64,000 bases of DNA from UTCHB3 sp964431385 (lineage in GTDB: Bacteria; Bacteroidota; Ignavibacteria; Ignavibacteriales; Ignavibacteriaceae), in the NCBI GenBank assembly GCA_964431385.1, contig CAYSJM010000013.1:1-64000 (forward strand), given 5' to 3'. Both the position numbers and the translations under genes were made by a program. The number at the start of each line of letters is the position of its first letter. The first letter of the stretch is position 1. Positions 35,671-43,959 of the stretch are shown here, one piece after another. The notes under the pieces were generated by a model, which was given only the letters and a program-made list of their open reading frames with translations, had not been told where the DNA came from and ran no database searches.

Positions 35671-35907
35671 AAAAAATCTCACCACAGGTCATTCACGGTG
35701 ACGGCATCAAATTAGAGATCGGCTACAAATCGTTTCAAAGCTTTCCTTCGTCGGAGTACATCCGGGAAAATAATCTAATACCCGCCAAAAAACAATTAAA
35801 ATCTCAATTTTACCAAGTTTCATTCGGAGATTGTGATTTTTTGTACTCCACTGCGAATAATTGTACAAACAAACTTTTACATTTATTTAAATCCGGTACT
35901 TGAATTA

Positions 35908-36414
35908 ATGATGGACAAAGAGGAGCAAAAGAATTTTTTCCGGGAAATCATCACTCAGCATAAAGGTATCTTGTTCAAAGTTGCCCGCTTATACTGTCGG
36001 AATGAGGAAGACAGACAAGATCTTCTACAGGAAATGATGATACAGATTTGGCAATCCCTGCCCAGATACAACGATCAGTATAAAATGTCAACCTGGTTGT
36101 ATCGAATTTCACTGAATGTTGCCATCTCCTGTTTTAGAAAAAGTTCGAAAAGAGAAGAGAGATACACGCCTTTAACTGATAAAACGGAACTAATGCCGGT
36201 TGAAGATAATTCTGAAAATGAGACTAAACTGCTGTTGTTGGAACAGTTTATCAGTGAATTAAAAGAGATAGACAAAGCTTTGATGATACTCTATCTGGAG
36301 GATAAAAGCCATACTGAAATTGCCGGGATTCTCGGAATGTCAGTCAGCAATGTCGGTACCAAAATTGGACGCATAAAAGAAAAATTAAAAACACGATTTT
36401 CACAATTAACCTGA
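35908..36414 (+). CDS. ECF-type RNA polymerase sigma factor
   Basis: A 168-residue sigma factor. Region 2 spans about residues 12-85 (FKVARLYCRNEEDRQDLLQEMMIQIWQ and STWLYRISLNVAISCFRK) and region 4 about 110-165 (DKALMILYLEDKSHTEIAGILGMSVSNVGTKIGRIKEKL). The ATG pair at 35908/35911 fits the family length; an upstream GTG would add an unlikely 25 residues. It is followed after seven bases by a membrane-protein gene that may be its regulator. Target promoters are unknown. Confidence 0.92.
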   Translation: MMDKEEQKNFFREIITQHKGILFKVARLYCRNEEDRQDLLQEMMIQIWQSLPRYNDQYKMSTWLYRISLNVAISCFRKSSKREERYTPLTDKTELMPVEDNSENETKLLLLEQFISELKEIDKALMILYLEDKSHTEIAGILGMSVSNVGTKIGRIKEKLKTRFSQLT

Positions 36415-36421
36415 TAGAGAT

Positions 36422-37096
36422 ATGAACGAATCAGAACTCAAAAAACTGTGGCAGACAACCAACGAGAAGTTGGAAGAGAATTTAGCTTTAAATAACGAGC
36501 TCAAAAACGACATGACCAGCGTAAAAGTGCATGGAATTATCGGCTCAATGAAACCGCTAAAAATATTCACACTAATTGTCGGCATCTTATGGGTCGTCTT
36601 TGGTGCGGGATTTCTGGGTGGTATATTTGCAAACACATATCAGGAAGTGAATAAGTTTTTCCTCTATTCAGCTACGGTACAGGTTGTGTTAACTGCAATC
36701 GCATTAGGTATTTATATTTTTCAATTGATAAAAATATATCAGGTCGAGATAACCGATCCAATTCTTCAAACTCAGAAAAAACTGGCTGAGCTTAAAGTTT
36801 CAACTCTTTGGGCCGCGCGCATTATGTTTTTACAAATTCCCGTTTGGACAACTTTTTGGTGGAATGAAACGATGCTGAATGACTGGAATGCCCTTCAGTG
36901 GGGGGTAACACTCTCTGTAACAATTGCGGCTACAATTCTTTCAATCTGGCTTTTTATGAATATTAAATATGAAAACAGAAATAAAAGGTGGTTTAATCTG
37001 ATTTTTACAGGCAAGGAATGGTCGCCATTGATGAAGTCAATTGAGATGTTGGATCAAATTAAAGATTATGAACCGGATGGCGGTATTCGGGCTTAA
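36422..37096 (+). CDS. Membrane protein paired with the ECF sigma factor
   Basis: A 224-residue protein. The first 40 residues are charged and probably cytoplasmic (start MNESELKKLWQTTNEKLEEN), followed by four membrane helices at about 42-63, 76-101, 128-148 and 161-182. Its place seven bases after the sigma gene suggests an anti-sigma or sensory partner, with the N-terminal helix available for sigma binding; no zinc-binding HxxxCxxC motif is seen. The anti-sigma role is inferred from gene order. Confidence 0.7.
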   Translation: MNESELKKLWQTTNEKLEENLALNNELKNDMTSVKVHGIIGSMKPLKIFTLIVGILWVVFGAGFLGGIFANTYQEVNKFFLYSATVQVVLTAIALGIYIFQLIKIYQVEITDPILQTQKKLAELKVSTLWAARIMFLQIPVWTTFWWNETMLNDWNALQWGVTLSVTIAATILSIWLFMNIKYENRNKRWFNLIFTGKEWSPLMKSIEMLDQIKDYEPDGGIRA

Positions 37097-37293
37097 CTAC
37101 ATGCCTTGACAGTGGTTAAATCCGAAAAATTGAACTATTGATATGGTGAATTGGATTGGTTCACATCATCAAGAAACAGGTACCAAAAGAAGGAACCTGG
37201 ATACAAACGAGAGAGAATAATCATTATATTGGGGTAATAAAATTTCAGAATCTCACAAACTTTTTAATCTTTTAATAATCTCGGAATAAATCG

Positions 37294-37890
37294 ATGCGAA
37301 AAATAATTGTAATAGAATTCATCTCCCTCGACGGCGTTTTGCAGGGACCCGGTGGACCGGAAGAAGATACTTCAGGTGGTTTTAAGTATGGCGGTTGGAC
37401 CTTCCCATACTTTGATGAATTTTCCGGAGCAGTAATGGGGGAACAGACAAAGGAACCGTCTGATTTACTTCTGGGAAGGAAAACTTACGACATTTTTGCA
37501 TCATATTGGCCAAATCATGGGGAGGGGTGGCCCGGAGTAAATGAAGCAAGGAAATATGTTGTTTCGCATGAAGATTTTACACCCGGTTGGGAAAACACTG
37601 TTTTGGTGAAAGACAATGTAGTTGAAAAGCTAAAAAAGTTAAAAGCAGAAGACGGCGAGGATCTAAAAGTATGGGGAAGCGGGAATTTATGCCAGACACT
37701 TTTTAAGAATGATCTGGTTGATGAGATGTGGCTAAAAATTTTCCCGGTTACTCTCGGCAACGGAAAGCGACTCTTTGCAGAGGGCACAATTCCTGCCGCC
37801 TTTAAAATGACAGATTGCAAATTTTCTCCCGGCGGTGTCATAATTGCGAATTATACACGAGCCGGCGAAGTGTTAACAGGTTCATTTTAA
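37294..37890 (+). CDS. RibD C-terminal/dihydrofolate reductase family protein
   Basis: A 198-residue soluble protein with the RibD_C fold: VIEFISLDGVLQGPGGPEED at the N-terminus, LLLGRKTYDIFASYWP, an LKVWGSGNLCQTL NADPH-binding segment and the LVDEMWLKIFPVTLGNGKRLF strand. Stand-alone members are common in soil and freshwater bacteria and are likely NADPH-dependent reductases of unknown substrate. It is monocistronic, with the restriction-modification pair downstream. Confidence 0.88.
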   Translation: MRKIIVIEFISLDGVLQGPGGPEEDTSGGFKYGGWTFPYFDEFSGAVMGEQTKEPSDLLLGRKTYDIFASYWPNHGEGWPGVNEARKYVVSHEDFTPGWENTVLVKDNVVEKLKKLKAEDGEDLKVWGSGNLCQTLFKNDLVDEMWLKIFPVTLGNGKRLFAEGTIPAAFKMTDCKFSPGGVIIANYTRAGEVLTGSF

Positions 37891-37903
37891 GGGAGGGAAG
37901 TGA

Positions 37904-37953
37904 TTCTTAAAATATGAATTCATTTGCATAAATTCTTGTTTCTTAAAATATGA
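37904..37953. repeat. Direct repeat upstream of the restriction endonuclease gene
   Basis: TTCTTAAAATATGA occurs exactly at 37904-37917 and 37940-37953, 36 bases apart (about three and a half helix turns). The pair lies about 60-110 bases before the endonuclease start and could be a regulatory site; no controller gene is adjacent. Confidence 0.5.
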
Positions 37954-38010
37954 GATATTCAATATTCATTCATTAAAATCAAATAATTATACGATCAGAA
38001 GGTGATCAGT

Positions 38011-38988
38011 TTGGTAACAACAAATTCAAAACAGATGACTTCCGGAAAAGCTTTTGAATACGCTTTGCTTGCTCAGTTTTATGAGAAGTTGAAAGACAAA
38101 ACAAATGTTGAAGTAGTCGAAAACTCTTCATACAAAATAGCAAGTGGCTGTTTCGAAAATAGTCCGGAATCAGTAAAAAGTGATCTGTTGCTCACATCCA
38201 GCTTTACAGTAAATTTTTTGATGGATATAGAACCGCGACTCACACATGACCTCGGGGATAATGATATACTTCAGCTTGAAATACTTTCTGATGATTATGG
38301 CAAACTGGGGGATGTTCGTGATGTATTGGCAATTCGTCTATTGCAAAAATGGGAAATTGGAGTTTCAGCTAAAAATAATCACAGAGCTGTGAAGCATTGT
38401 CGCTTATCTAATTTAATCGATTTTGGTGAGAAGTGGGTTGGTGTCAAAGTTTCTAATAACTACTTTGAGTCAATTTCGCCGGTATTTGATAAACTCGAAC
38501 AATTGCGAAATAAAAGCAATGCACAGATGAGATGGAAAGAATACAGTGATTATCATGCTACTGTGTATGTTCCAGTCTTACAAGCTTTCATGGCAGAACT
38601 GATAAAACTTAATGAAAATAACCCGGAAATACCTGCCAAATTAGTCTCTTTCCTGGTAGGGGTTAAGGATTTTTATAAAGTCATCAAGAAAAGAAATAAA
38701 GTTGAGATTCATGCTTATAACCTTCATGGAACTCTAAATCTGGCTTTTAACAATATTGAACCTAAATATAAAACGCCTTTGGTCCCTTTACCTACAAGGA
38801 TTTTAGATGTTCGCTTCAAAGAAAATAGCAAGACTACTGTGATAGTTACAATGAATGAAGATTGGATTTTGTCCTTTAGGATTCACAATGCGAGCTCACG
38901 GATTGAATCATCACTTAAATTTGATATCAATTTGGTGAGTTCACCAAATAAGTTATTTAAGAATTTCTTAAATTTTGGTAAGGATTAA
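38011..38988 (+). CDS. HaeIII family type II restriction endonuclease
   Basis: A 325-residue protein matching the HaeIII endonuclease family along its length: SGKAFEYALLAQFYEKL near the start and RLLQKWEIGVSAKNNHRAVKHCRLSN-type segment near residues 109-135, where the PD-(D/E)XK-like catalytic residues are expected. It should cut GGCC. The start is probably TTG at 38011, preceded by AGAAGGTGATC; a GTG at 38002 overlaps that ribosome site. The stop lies two bases from the methyltransferase start. It is an acquired selfish or defensive pair by nature. Confidence 0.88.
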   Translation: MVTTNSKQMTSGKAFEYALLAQFYEKLKDKTNVEVVENSSYKIASGCFENSPESVKSDLLLTSSFTVNFLMDIEPRLTHDLGDNDILQLEILSDDYGKLGDVRDVLAIRLLQKWEIGVSAKNNHRAVKHCRLSNLIDFGEKWVGVKVSNNYFESISPVFDKLEQLRNKSNAQMRWKEYSDYHATVYVPVLQAFMAELIKLNENNPEIPAKLVSFLVGVKDFYKVIKKRNKVEIHAYNLHGTLNLAFNNIEPKYKTPLVPLPTRILDVRFKENSKTTVIVTMNEDWILSFRIHNASSRIESSLKFDINLVSSPNKLFKNFLNFGKD

Positions 38989-38990
38989 TT

Positions 38991-40067
38991 ATGAAAATAA
39001 TCTCTCTCTTTGCAGGTGCCGGTGGTCTTGATTTAGGCTTTCAACAAGCCGGTTTTGAGACTATTTGGGCGAATGAGTTTGATTCAAGTATATGGGAGAC
39101 CTTTGCATACAACTTTCCGGAAACTTTTCTTGATAAAAGAAGTATTTGCGATATACCGAGTAATGATGTTCCTGATTGTATTGGAATAGTTGGTGGACCA
39201 CCATGCCAAAGCTGGAGCGAAGCAGGTGCGGGAAGGGGAATAAATGATAAAAGGGGTCAGCTTTTCTTTGAATATATACGAATTTTGAGAGAAAAGGAAC
39301 CTCTATTTTTTCTAGCTGAGAATGTATCAGGCATTTTACTCCCTCGGCACAAAAAGGCATTTGAAACTATTTTAGCTGAGTTTAGAGCTTTAAATTATAA
39401 TGTCTCGTACCATCTCTTGAATGCAAATGATTATGGTGTCCCACAAGATCGAAAAAGAGTGATAATTGTTGGCTATCATAAAAAAACAGGTAAATCGTTT
39501 CTTCCACCCAGGCAGAAATTAATCAAACCGACTCTGAGAGATGCAATCTGGGATTTACGACTTGCAAAACCCGCTAAAGACAAAAATTATGCTAACGAAT
39601 TATGTGATCTGCATTGTGATAATCATGAATATATGAACGGTGGGTTTTCTACCATATATATGTCAAGAAACCGTGTGAGGAGCTGGGATGAACCAAGTTT
39701 TACTATTCAAGCTGGTGGTCGTCATGCTCCTCTTCATCCACAAGCTCCGAAGATGAAGTTTATCGAAGAGAACAAACGGATTTTTGAACCTGGCAAAGAA
39801 GACCTTTACAGGAGACTTTCTGTCCGCGAATGTGCCAGAATTCAGACTTTCCCGGATAGCTTTATTTTTAGGTACAAGAATGTTGCTGATGGGTATAAGA
39901 TGATAGGAAATGCTGTGCCTGTAGAATTTGCCAGACAGCTCGCAAATGTGATTCTCGAGGATATATCAGAATATCTAAATCTCGAGCAAATTGAAAGTGA
40001 AGGGTTGCCAGGGGAGAACAGACAGTTGCATCAGAAAATGAAAAGAGATTTTGCTAATCACGACTGA
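38991..40067 (+). CDS. DNA cytosine-5 methyltransferase, M.HaeIII-like (GGCC)
   Basis: A 358-residue C5-methyltransferase with all key motifs: motif I FAGAGGLDLGF, motif IV GGPPCQSWSEAGAGRG with the catalytic Cys, motif VI AENVSG, motif VIII QDRKRVIIVGY, and motif X with MIGNAVPV. Its target-recognition region contains FSTIYMSRNRVRSWDEPSFTIQAGGRHAPLHPQAP, very like M.HaeIII, so GGCC methylation at the internal C is likely. It protects the host from the endonuclease encoded just upstream. Confidence 0.94.
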   Translation: MKIISLFAGAGGLDLGFQQAGFETIWANEFDSSIWETFAYNFPETFLDKRSICDIPSNDVPDCIGIVGGPPCQSWSEAGAGRGINDKRGQLFFEYIRILREKEPLFFLAENVSGILLPRHKKAFETILAEFRALNYNVSYHLLNANDYGVPQDRKRVIIVGYHKKTGKSFLPPRQKLIKPTLRDAIWDLRLAKPAKDKNYANELCDLHCDNHEYMNGGFSTIYMSRNRVRSWDEPSFTIQAGGRHAPLHPQAPKMKFIEENKRIFEPGKEDLYRRLSVRECARIQTFPDSFIFRYKNVADGYKMIGNAVPVEFARQLANVILEDISEYLNLEQIESEGLPGENRQLHQKMKRDFANHD

Positions 40068-40158
40068 AACAATAAAATAAATAGAAGAGTATAACCTGCG
40101 TGAGAATAATTATTCTAATTGAAGAGTTTTACACGCAAACAGCCAACAGGAAAGAATT

Positions 40159-43100
40159 TTGAACGGAACACCGCACTACGATGAGATAATAAAAAAACTT
40201 GCCAGATTTGAGGATAAGCGTCTTCTCTCTGAACTTGCATTTGGGGGTCAGGTATTGCTTATAGGCTCGGTTCTACTTTTTACACTCTTCTCTTTTTTGG
40301 AGAATTTGTTCTATTTTGAGCCGGTTGTAAGATCGGTAATGTTCTACATTTGGTTGGGAATCAGTGGTGGTTTGTTTGTCAATTTTATCCTCACACCTCT
40401 TTATAAACGCTATTTTGTCGTCCCCTCAAATCCGTTTCAATCTGCTGCTTTAGCGGGAAGTCTGTTCCCAAATGTAAAAGATGATTTGATGAATGCGATG
40501 CAACTTGTAAAGGTTGATGACCGTAGGGGATTCTCAGAGAATCTTGTTTCTGCAGCATTCGAAGAGATTTATAAAAGGGTCAGCGACCTCGAGTTTGGAA
40601 GTGCAGTCTCTTTTAGTCTGGCACGAAAACTTGCAATCTGGAGTGTGGTCAGTCTTATCTTAAGTAGTGGGTCATTCATTTTTAGCAGTGGAATGAAAAA
40701 TGCCGCCGATAGACTAATCAACCACAACAGCGAATATCTTCCTCCGCAGAAATATAATTTTGAAGTGAAGCCCGGCAACATTGAAGCTGCAAAAGGGGAC
40801 AGTATCGCAATTTGGATTAAGGTATCCGGTCCCGAAGTCAGGTCTCTCGACTTTTATTACAAAGACGAGACACTTCCGGGATTTGTAAAAGAAGCATTAA
40901 GAATAAATAAAGATGGAAGTTTCACTACATCTCTTGTCGGAATAAAGTACTCTACTGAATATTATGTAATGGTTGAAGATTCAAAAAGTCTCACCTACAA
41001 AATAACCGTTACCGATAAACCACTTGTGAGAGGATTTAAACTTGCGATTACCCCCCCGGCATATACAGGTGAAAGACCCTCGGAACAAACCGACAATGGA
41101 AATGTTTCCGGAATAAAAGGAACAACAGTAGCATTTTCACTCGAATCAAATAAAGAGCTCGCCTCGGCATCTCTCGAATTCCTCGAAGGAATGAACATTC
41201 CATTGGAAGTTTCCGGCACTTCAGCCTCGGGAGCGTTTAGAATAACAGGGGACAACGAATATTTTATAAAAATAACCGATACAAAAGGTTACAGCAATAC
41301 TTCACCTGTTAAATACAGCATTAAGGCTTTTTTTGATGCTAATCCTGAAATAACGGTAGTAAGTCCCGATTCAAACACCGCCCTTCCCAGAAGCCAAAGG
41401 CAGGATATTTCTCTAATCATTTCCGACGATTTTGGGTTCAGCAGTCTAAATCTTCACTATCGTATTTCAAAAAGCAAAGATGCAGCCACAGTTCAACAAA
41501 AATTCAGTTCCATACCACTGCCGTTCAACAAACAAGTAAAAGAGACAGGGGTCGATTATACCTGGAGCCTCGCACAACTGTTTTTATCGCAAGGTGATGA
41601 AGTTACATATTATTTGGAAGTGGCGGATAACGATGTCGTCTCAGGACCAAAAACAGCAAAGTCGCGAGAGTACATTATTCGAGTCCCGACTCTCGAAGAG
41701 CTATTTGCGACCGGTGAGAAAAAGCAGGAAGAAATTCTTAAAGAGCTGACCGATGTTCTGAAAGATGCCGAAAAACTCCAAAAAGAGCTCGATAAAGCGA
41801 GTAAGGAGATGAAAAGCGACAAAAAGGATTTAAGTTTCGAGGAGAAGGAAAAACTCGAAAAGATGATCGACAACTTTGAAAAGTTGCAAGATAAAGTGGA
41901 ACAGTTGTCGCAAAAGATGGATGATGTGCAAAAAAATATGCAGGAAAATAATCTGCTGTCACCACAGACCATGGAAAAGTTCATGGAGTTGCAGAAGATG
42001 TTGCAAGAAATTTCGACCGATGAGATGAAGAAACTTATGGAGAAGATGTCCAAAAATCTTGAAAACCTCAATCGAAAAGATGCCCAGCAGAATCTCGAAA
42101 ATATGAAGATGGATGAAGAAGCCTTCAAGAAGAGCCTTGAAAGGACTATGAATCTCTTAAAAAGGGTGCAGGTTGAACAGAAAATTGATGAGTTAATTAA
42201 GAGGTCGCAGAATCTTAATGAGCAGCTCGAAAAGATGCAAAATGAGACCAAAAACGCCGATCAAAAGACTATGGATCAGCTGGCCAAAAAGCAAGACGAG
42301 ATTAAAAAGCAGATGGAAGCTCTCGAAAAGGAGATGAAGGAACTTCGTGACAAAATGAAAGACATGAAGGATATGCCGAACGAGCAGGCAGAGAAACTGC
42401 AGGACGAACTCGAAAAACAGCAAAATGATGAACTTTCTGATGACGCAAAAGAGAATCTGAAAAAGGGACAAAAACCGCAGGCGATGCAGAATCAGCAGAA
42501 AATGTCGAAGAATATGAAAAAGATGGAGCAGGGTTTGCAGGAGCTTCAAAATTCGATTAATGAAGCAAATCAGCAGCAAACCATGGCTGACATGATGAAA
42601 ATTATCAGTGATATTGTTGACCTCTCGAAGCAGCAGGAAAGTCTGAAAAAGAAAACCCAAAACAGCAGCCCTTCGGCACTTCTGAATCAAGAGATGCGAG
42701 ATCAGGACAAACTTCAGAGAAATCTTGATAAAATGCTTGCCCGCTTGGGAGAGCTTGCACAAAAGACTTTTGCTGTCAGCCCCGAAATGGCAAAATCACT
42801 CGGCGGTGCAAGGCGTGAGATGGGTAAATCATTGGATAATATGCAAAACCGGAATAACAAACAAGCCGCCGGGAATCAGGGAGAGGCAATGTCATACCTT
42901 AATCAGGCTGCCGGAATGATGCAGGATGCTCTCGCTCAGATGATGCAACAGGGTGGAAACGGTCAGGGAGGTATGATGTCGCTGATGCAGCAGATGGGTC
43001 AGATGGCAGGACAACAGATGTCGCTAAATCAGCAAATGCAAGAGATGATGAAGGGGAGCAACGGGCAGATGTCGCAAGAACAGATGTCACAGGTTCAGAG

Positions 43101-43515
43101 ATTAAGACAGGAACAGGAAAACATTAAAAAATCTCTTGATCAGATGAACAAGGAAGCAAAAACGGCGGGTAAGTCGAAAAGTATTCCTGCAAATCTTGAT
43201 AAACTTTCGCAGGAGATGCAAGAGATAATCACGGATATGCGAACCGGTAGAGTTACTGATGAGTTGATAAAGAAACAGGACAAAATTCTCTCGAAGATGT
43301 TGGATGCAACTCGCTCTGTTAATGAACGGGACTATGAAAAAGAGAGAGAATCTTTCACCGGAACGAACACAAAAGGGAATTCTCCGGGAGCATTAAAATT
43401 AGACAGTCAGAAGAAAGACAAAAGCTACTCAGACAATATCAATAAAGCCTTGCAAGGCGGCTTTACCAAGGATTTTGAAGATTTGTCGAGAAAATATTAC
43501 AATCTGATAAAGTAG
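40159..43515 (+). CDS. DUF4175 family membrane protein with very long coiled coil
   Basis: A 1118-residue protein. Three hydrophobic segments (about 29-47, 56-77 and 152-170) lie at the N-terminus. Residues about 185-510 look like two or three Ig/beta-sandwich domains. From about 515 to 1040 the chain is coiled coil rich in Lys, Glu, Gln, Met and Asn, including a Met/Gln/Gly-rich patch at about 915-985. DUF4175 proteins of this kind are envelope proteins of unknown function. The TTG start is chosen because CAGGAAAG precedes it and the next Met is far inside. In relatives the gene follows DUF4159. Confidence 0.82.
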   Translation: MNGTPHYDEIIKKLARFEDKRLLSELAFGGQVLLIGSVLLFTLFSFLENLFYFEPVVRSVMFYIWLGISGGLFVNFILTPLYKRYFVVPSNPFQSAALAGSLFPNVKDDLMNAMQLVKVDDRRGFSENLVSAAFEEIYKRVSDLEFGSAVSFSLARKLAIWSVVSLILSSGSFIFSSGMKNAADRLINHNSEYLPPQKYNFEVKPGNIEAAKGDSIAIWIKVSGPEVRSLDFYYKDETLPGFVKEALRINKDGSFTTSLVGIKYSTEYYVMVEDSKSLTYKITVTDKPLVRGFKLAITPPAYTGERPSEQTDNGNVSGIKGTTVAFSLESNKELASASLEFLEGMNIPLEVSGTSASGAFRITGDNEYFIKITDTKGYSNTSPVKYSIKAFFDANPEITVVSPDSNTALPRSQRQDISLIISDDFGFSSLNLHYRISKSKDAATVQQKFSSIPLPFNKQVKETGVDYTWSLAQLFLSQGDEVTYYLEVADNDVVSGPKTAKSREYIIRVPTLEELFATGEKKQEEILKELTDVLKDAEKLQKELDKASKEMKSDKKDLSFEEKEKLEKMIDNFEKLQDKVEQLSQKMDDVQKNMQENNLLSPQTMEKFMELQKMLQEISTDEMKKLMEKMSKNLENLNRKDAQQNLENMKMDEEAFKKSLERTMNLLKRVQVEQKIDELIKRSQNLNEQLEKMQNETKNADQKTMDQLAKKQDEIKKQMEALEKEMKELRDKMKDMKDMPNEQAEKLQDELEKQQNDELSDDAKENLKKGQKPQAMQNQQKMSKNMKKMEQGLQELQNSINEANQQQTMADMMKIISDIVDLSKQQESLKKKTQNSSPSALLNQEMRDQDKLQRNLDKMLARLGELAQKTFAVSPEMAKSLGGARREMGKSLDNMQNRNNKQAAGNQGEAMSYLNQAAGMMQDALAQMMQQGGNGQGGMMSLMQQMGQMAGQQMSLNQQMQEMMKGSNGQMSQEQMSQVQRLRQEQENIKKSLDQMNKEAKTAGKSKSIPANLDKLSQEMQEIITDMRTGRVTDELIKKQDKILSKMLDATRSVNERDYEKERESFTGTNTKGNSPGALKLDSQKKDKSYSDNINKALQGGFTKDFEDLSRKYYNLIK

Positions 43516-43519
43516 TATA

Positions 43520-43948
43520 TCAGAACTTGTACCATTTTTTCTTACCACTGTCGTACCAGGTTCTGGTGCGAACACCTTTATTGGTTACACTTCCCTGAAT
43601 TGGGATATTGGCTTTTTTTGAGTCGAGAAGAGTTGTGGTAATATAATAAGTGGCGGTTGTAGCCGTTCCTTTTGTTTTGTTTTTATTGAAGCTTTTAATA
43701 AAATATTTGTCGGCGAGCATTTGTTTTGGGGGAGTCCATTTTGCAAAACTTTTGTTGCCGCCACCGCCCGAAGCAACGGGGGTTTTGAAGAACTTCATTG
43801 CATCGTTCAAGATGTAATCACCACGCACACCGAGCTGGTCGAGTGTCGATTGAAAAGAGAAATATTCCCAGAGTGTTAGTCCGGAGAGAACAGCGAGTCC
43901 CACCAAAATTACACCAAGCACGATAAGCAAAAGTTGTTGTTGTCCCAT
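43520..43948 (-). CDS. Single-pass membrane protein, function unknown
   Basis: A 142-residue protein. The start MGQQQLLLIVLGVILVGLAV forms a membrane anchor running to about residue 30; the remaining part is extracytoplasmic and ends in repeated basic/aromatic words (TRTWYDSGKKKWYKF). An anchor of this kind resembles pilin-like proteins, but the usual prepilin Glu5/Phe1 signature is absent. The ATG has AGGAG upstream. It follows the sigma/FecR-like gene by 11 bases and is probably in its operon. Confidence 0.65.
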   Translation of the reverse strand: MGQQQLLLIVLGVILVGLAVLSGLTLWEYFSFQSTLDQLGVRGDYILNDAMKFFKTPVASGGGGNKSFAKWTPPKQMLADKYFIKSFNKNKTKGTATTATYYITTTLLDSKKANIPIQGSVTNKGVRTRTWYDSGKKKWYKF

Positions 43949-43959
43949 ATTTTAATCTC

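Noticed and set aside
35677..35706. Weak hairpin TCACC...GGTGA next to an A-run after the DUF4159 gene
   Set aside because: Only a 5-bp stem with a 13-base loop, and the T-run is on the strand with no upstream gene. Not convincing as a terminator.
41610..42762. Two long open frames on the minus strand (about 190-213 codons) opposite the DUF4175 gene
   Set aside because: They are shadows of a Lys/Glu-rich coiled-coil gene: the antisense of AAG/GAG codons is CTT/CTC, giving Leu/Phe/Ser-rich nonsense. No ribosome site or family pattern.
43520..43948. Type IV pilin identity for the small anchored protein
   Set aside because: The hydrophobic N-terminus is pilin-like, but there is no prepilin leader with Gly before the cleavage site and no Glu at position 5.
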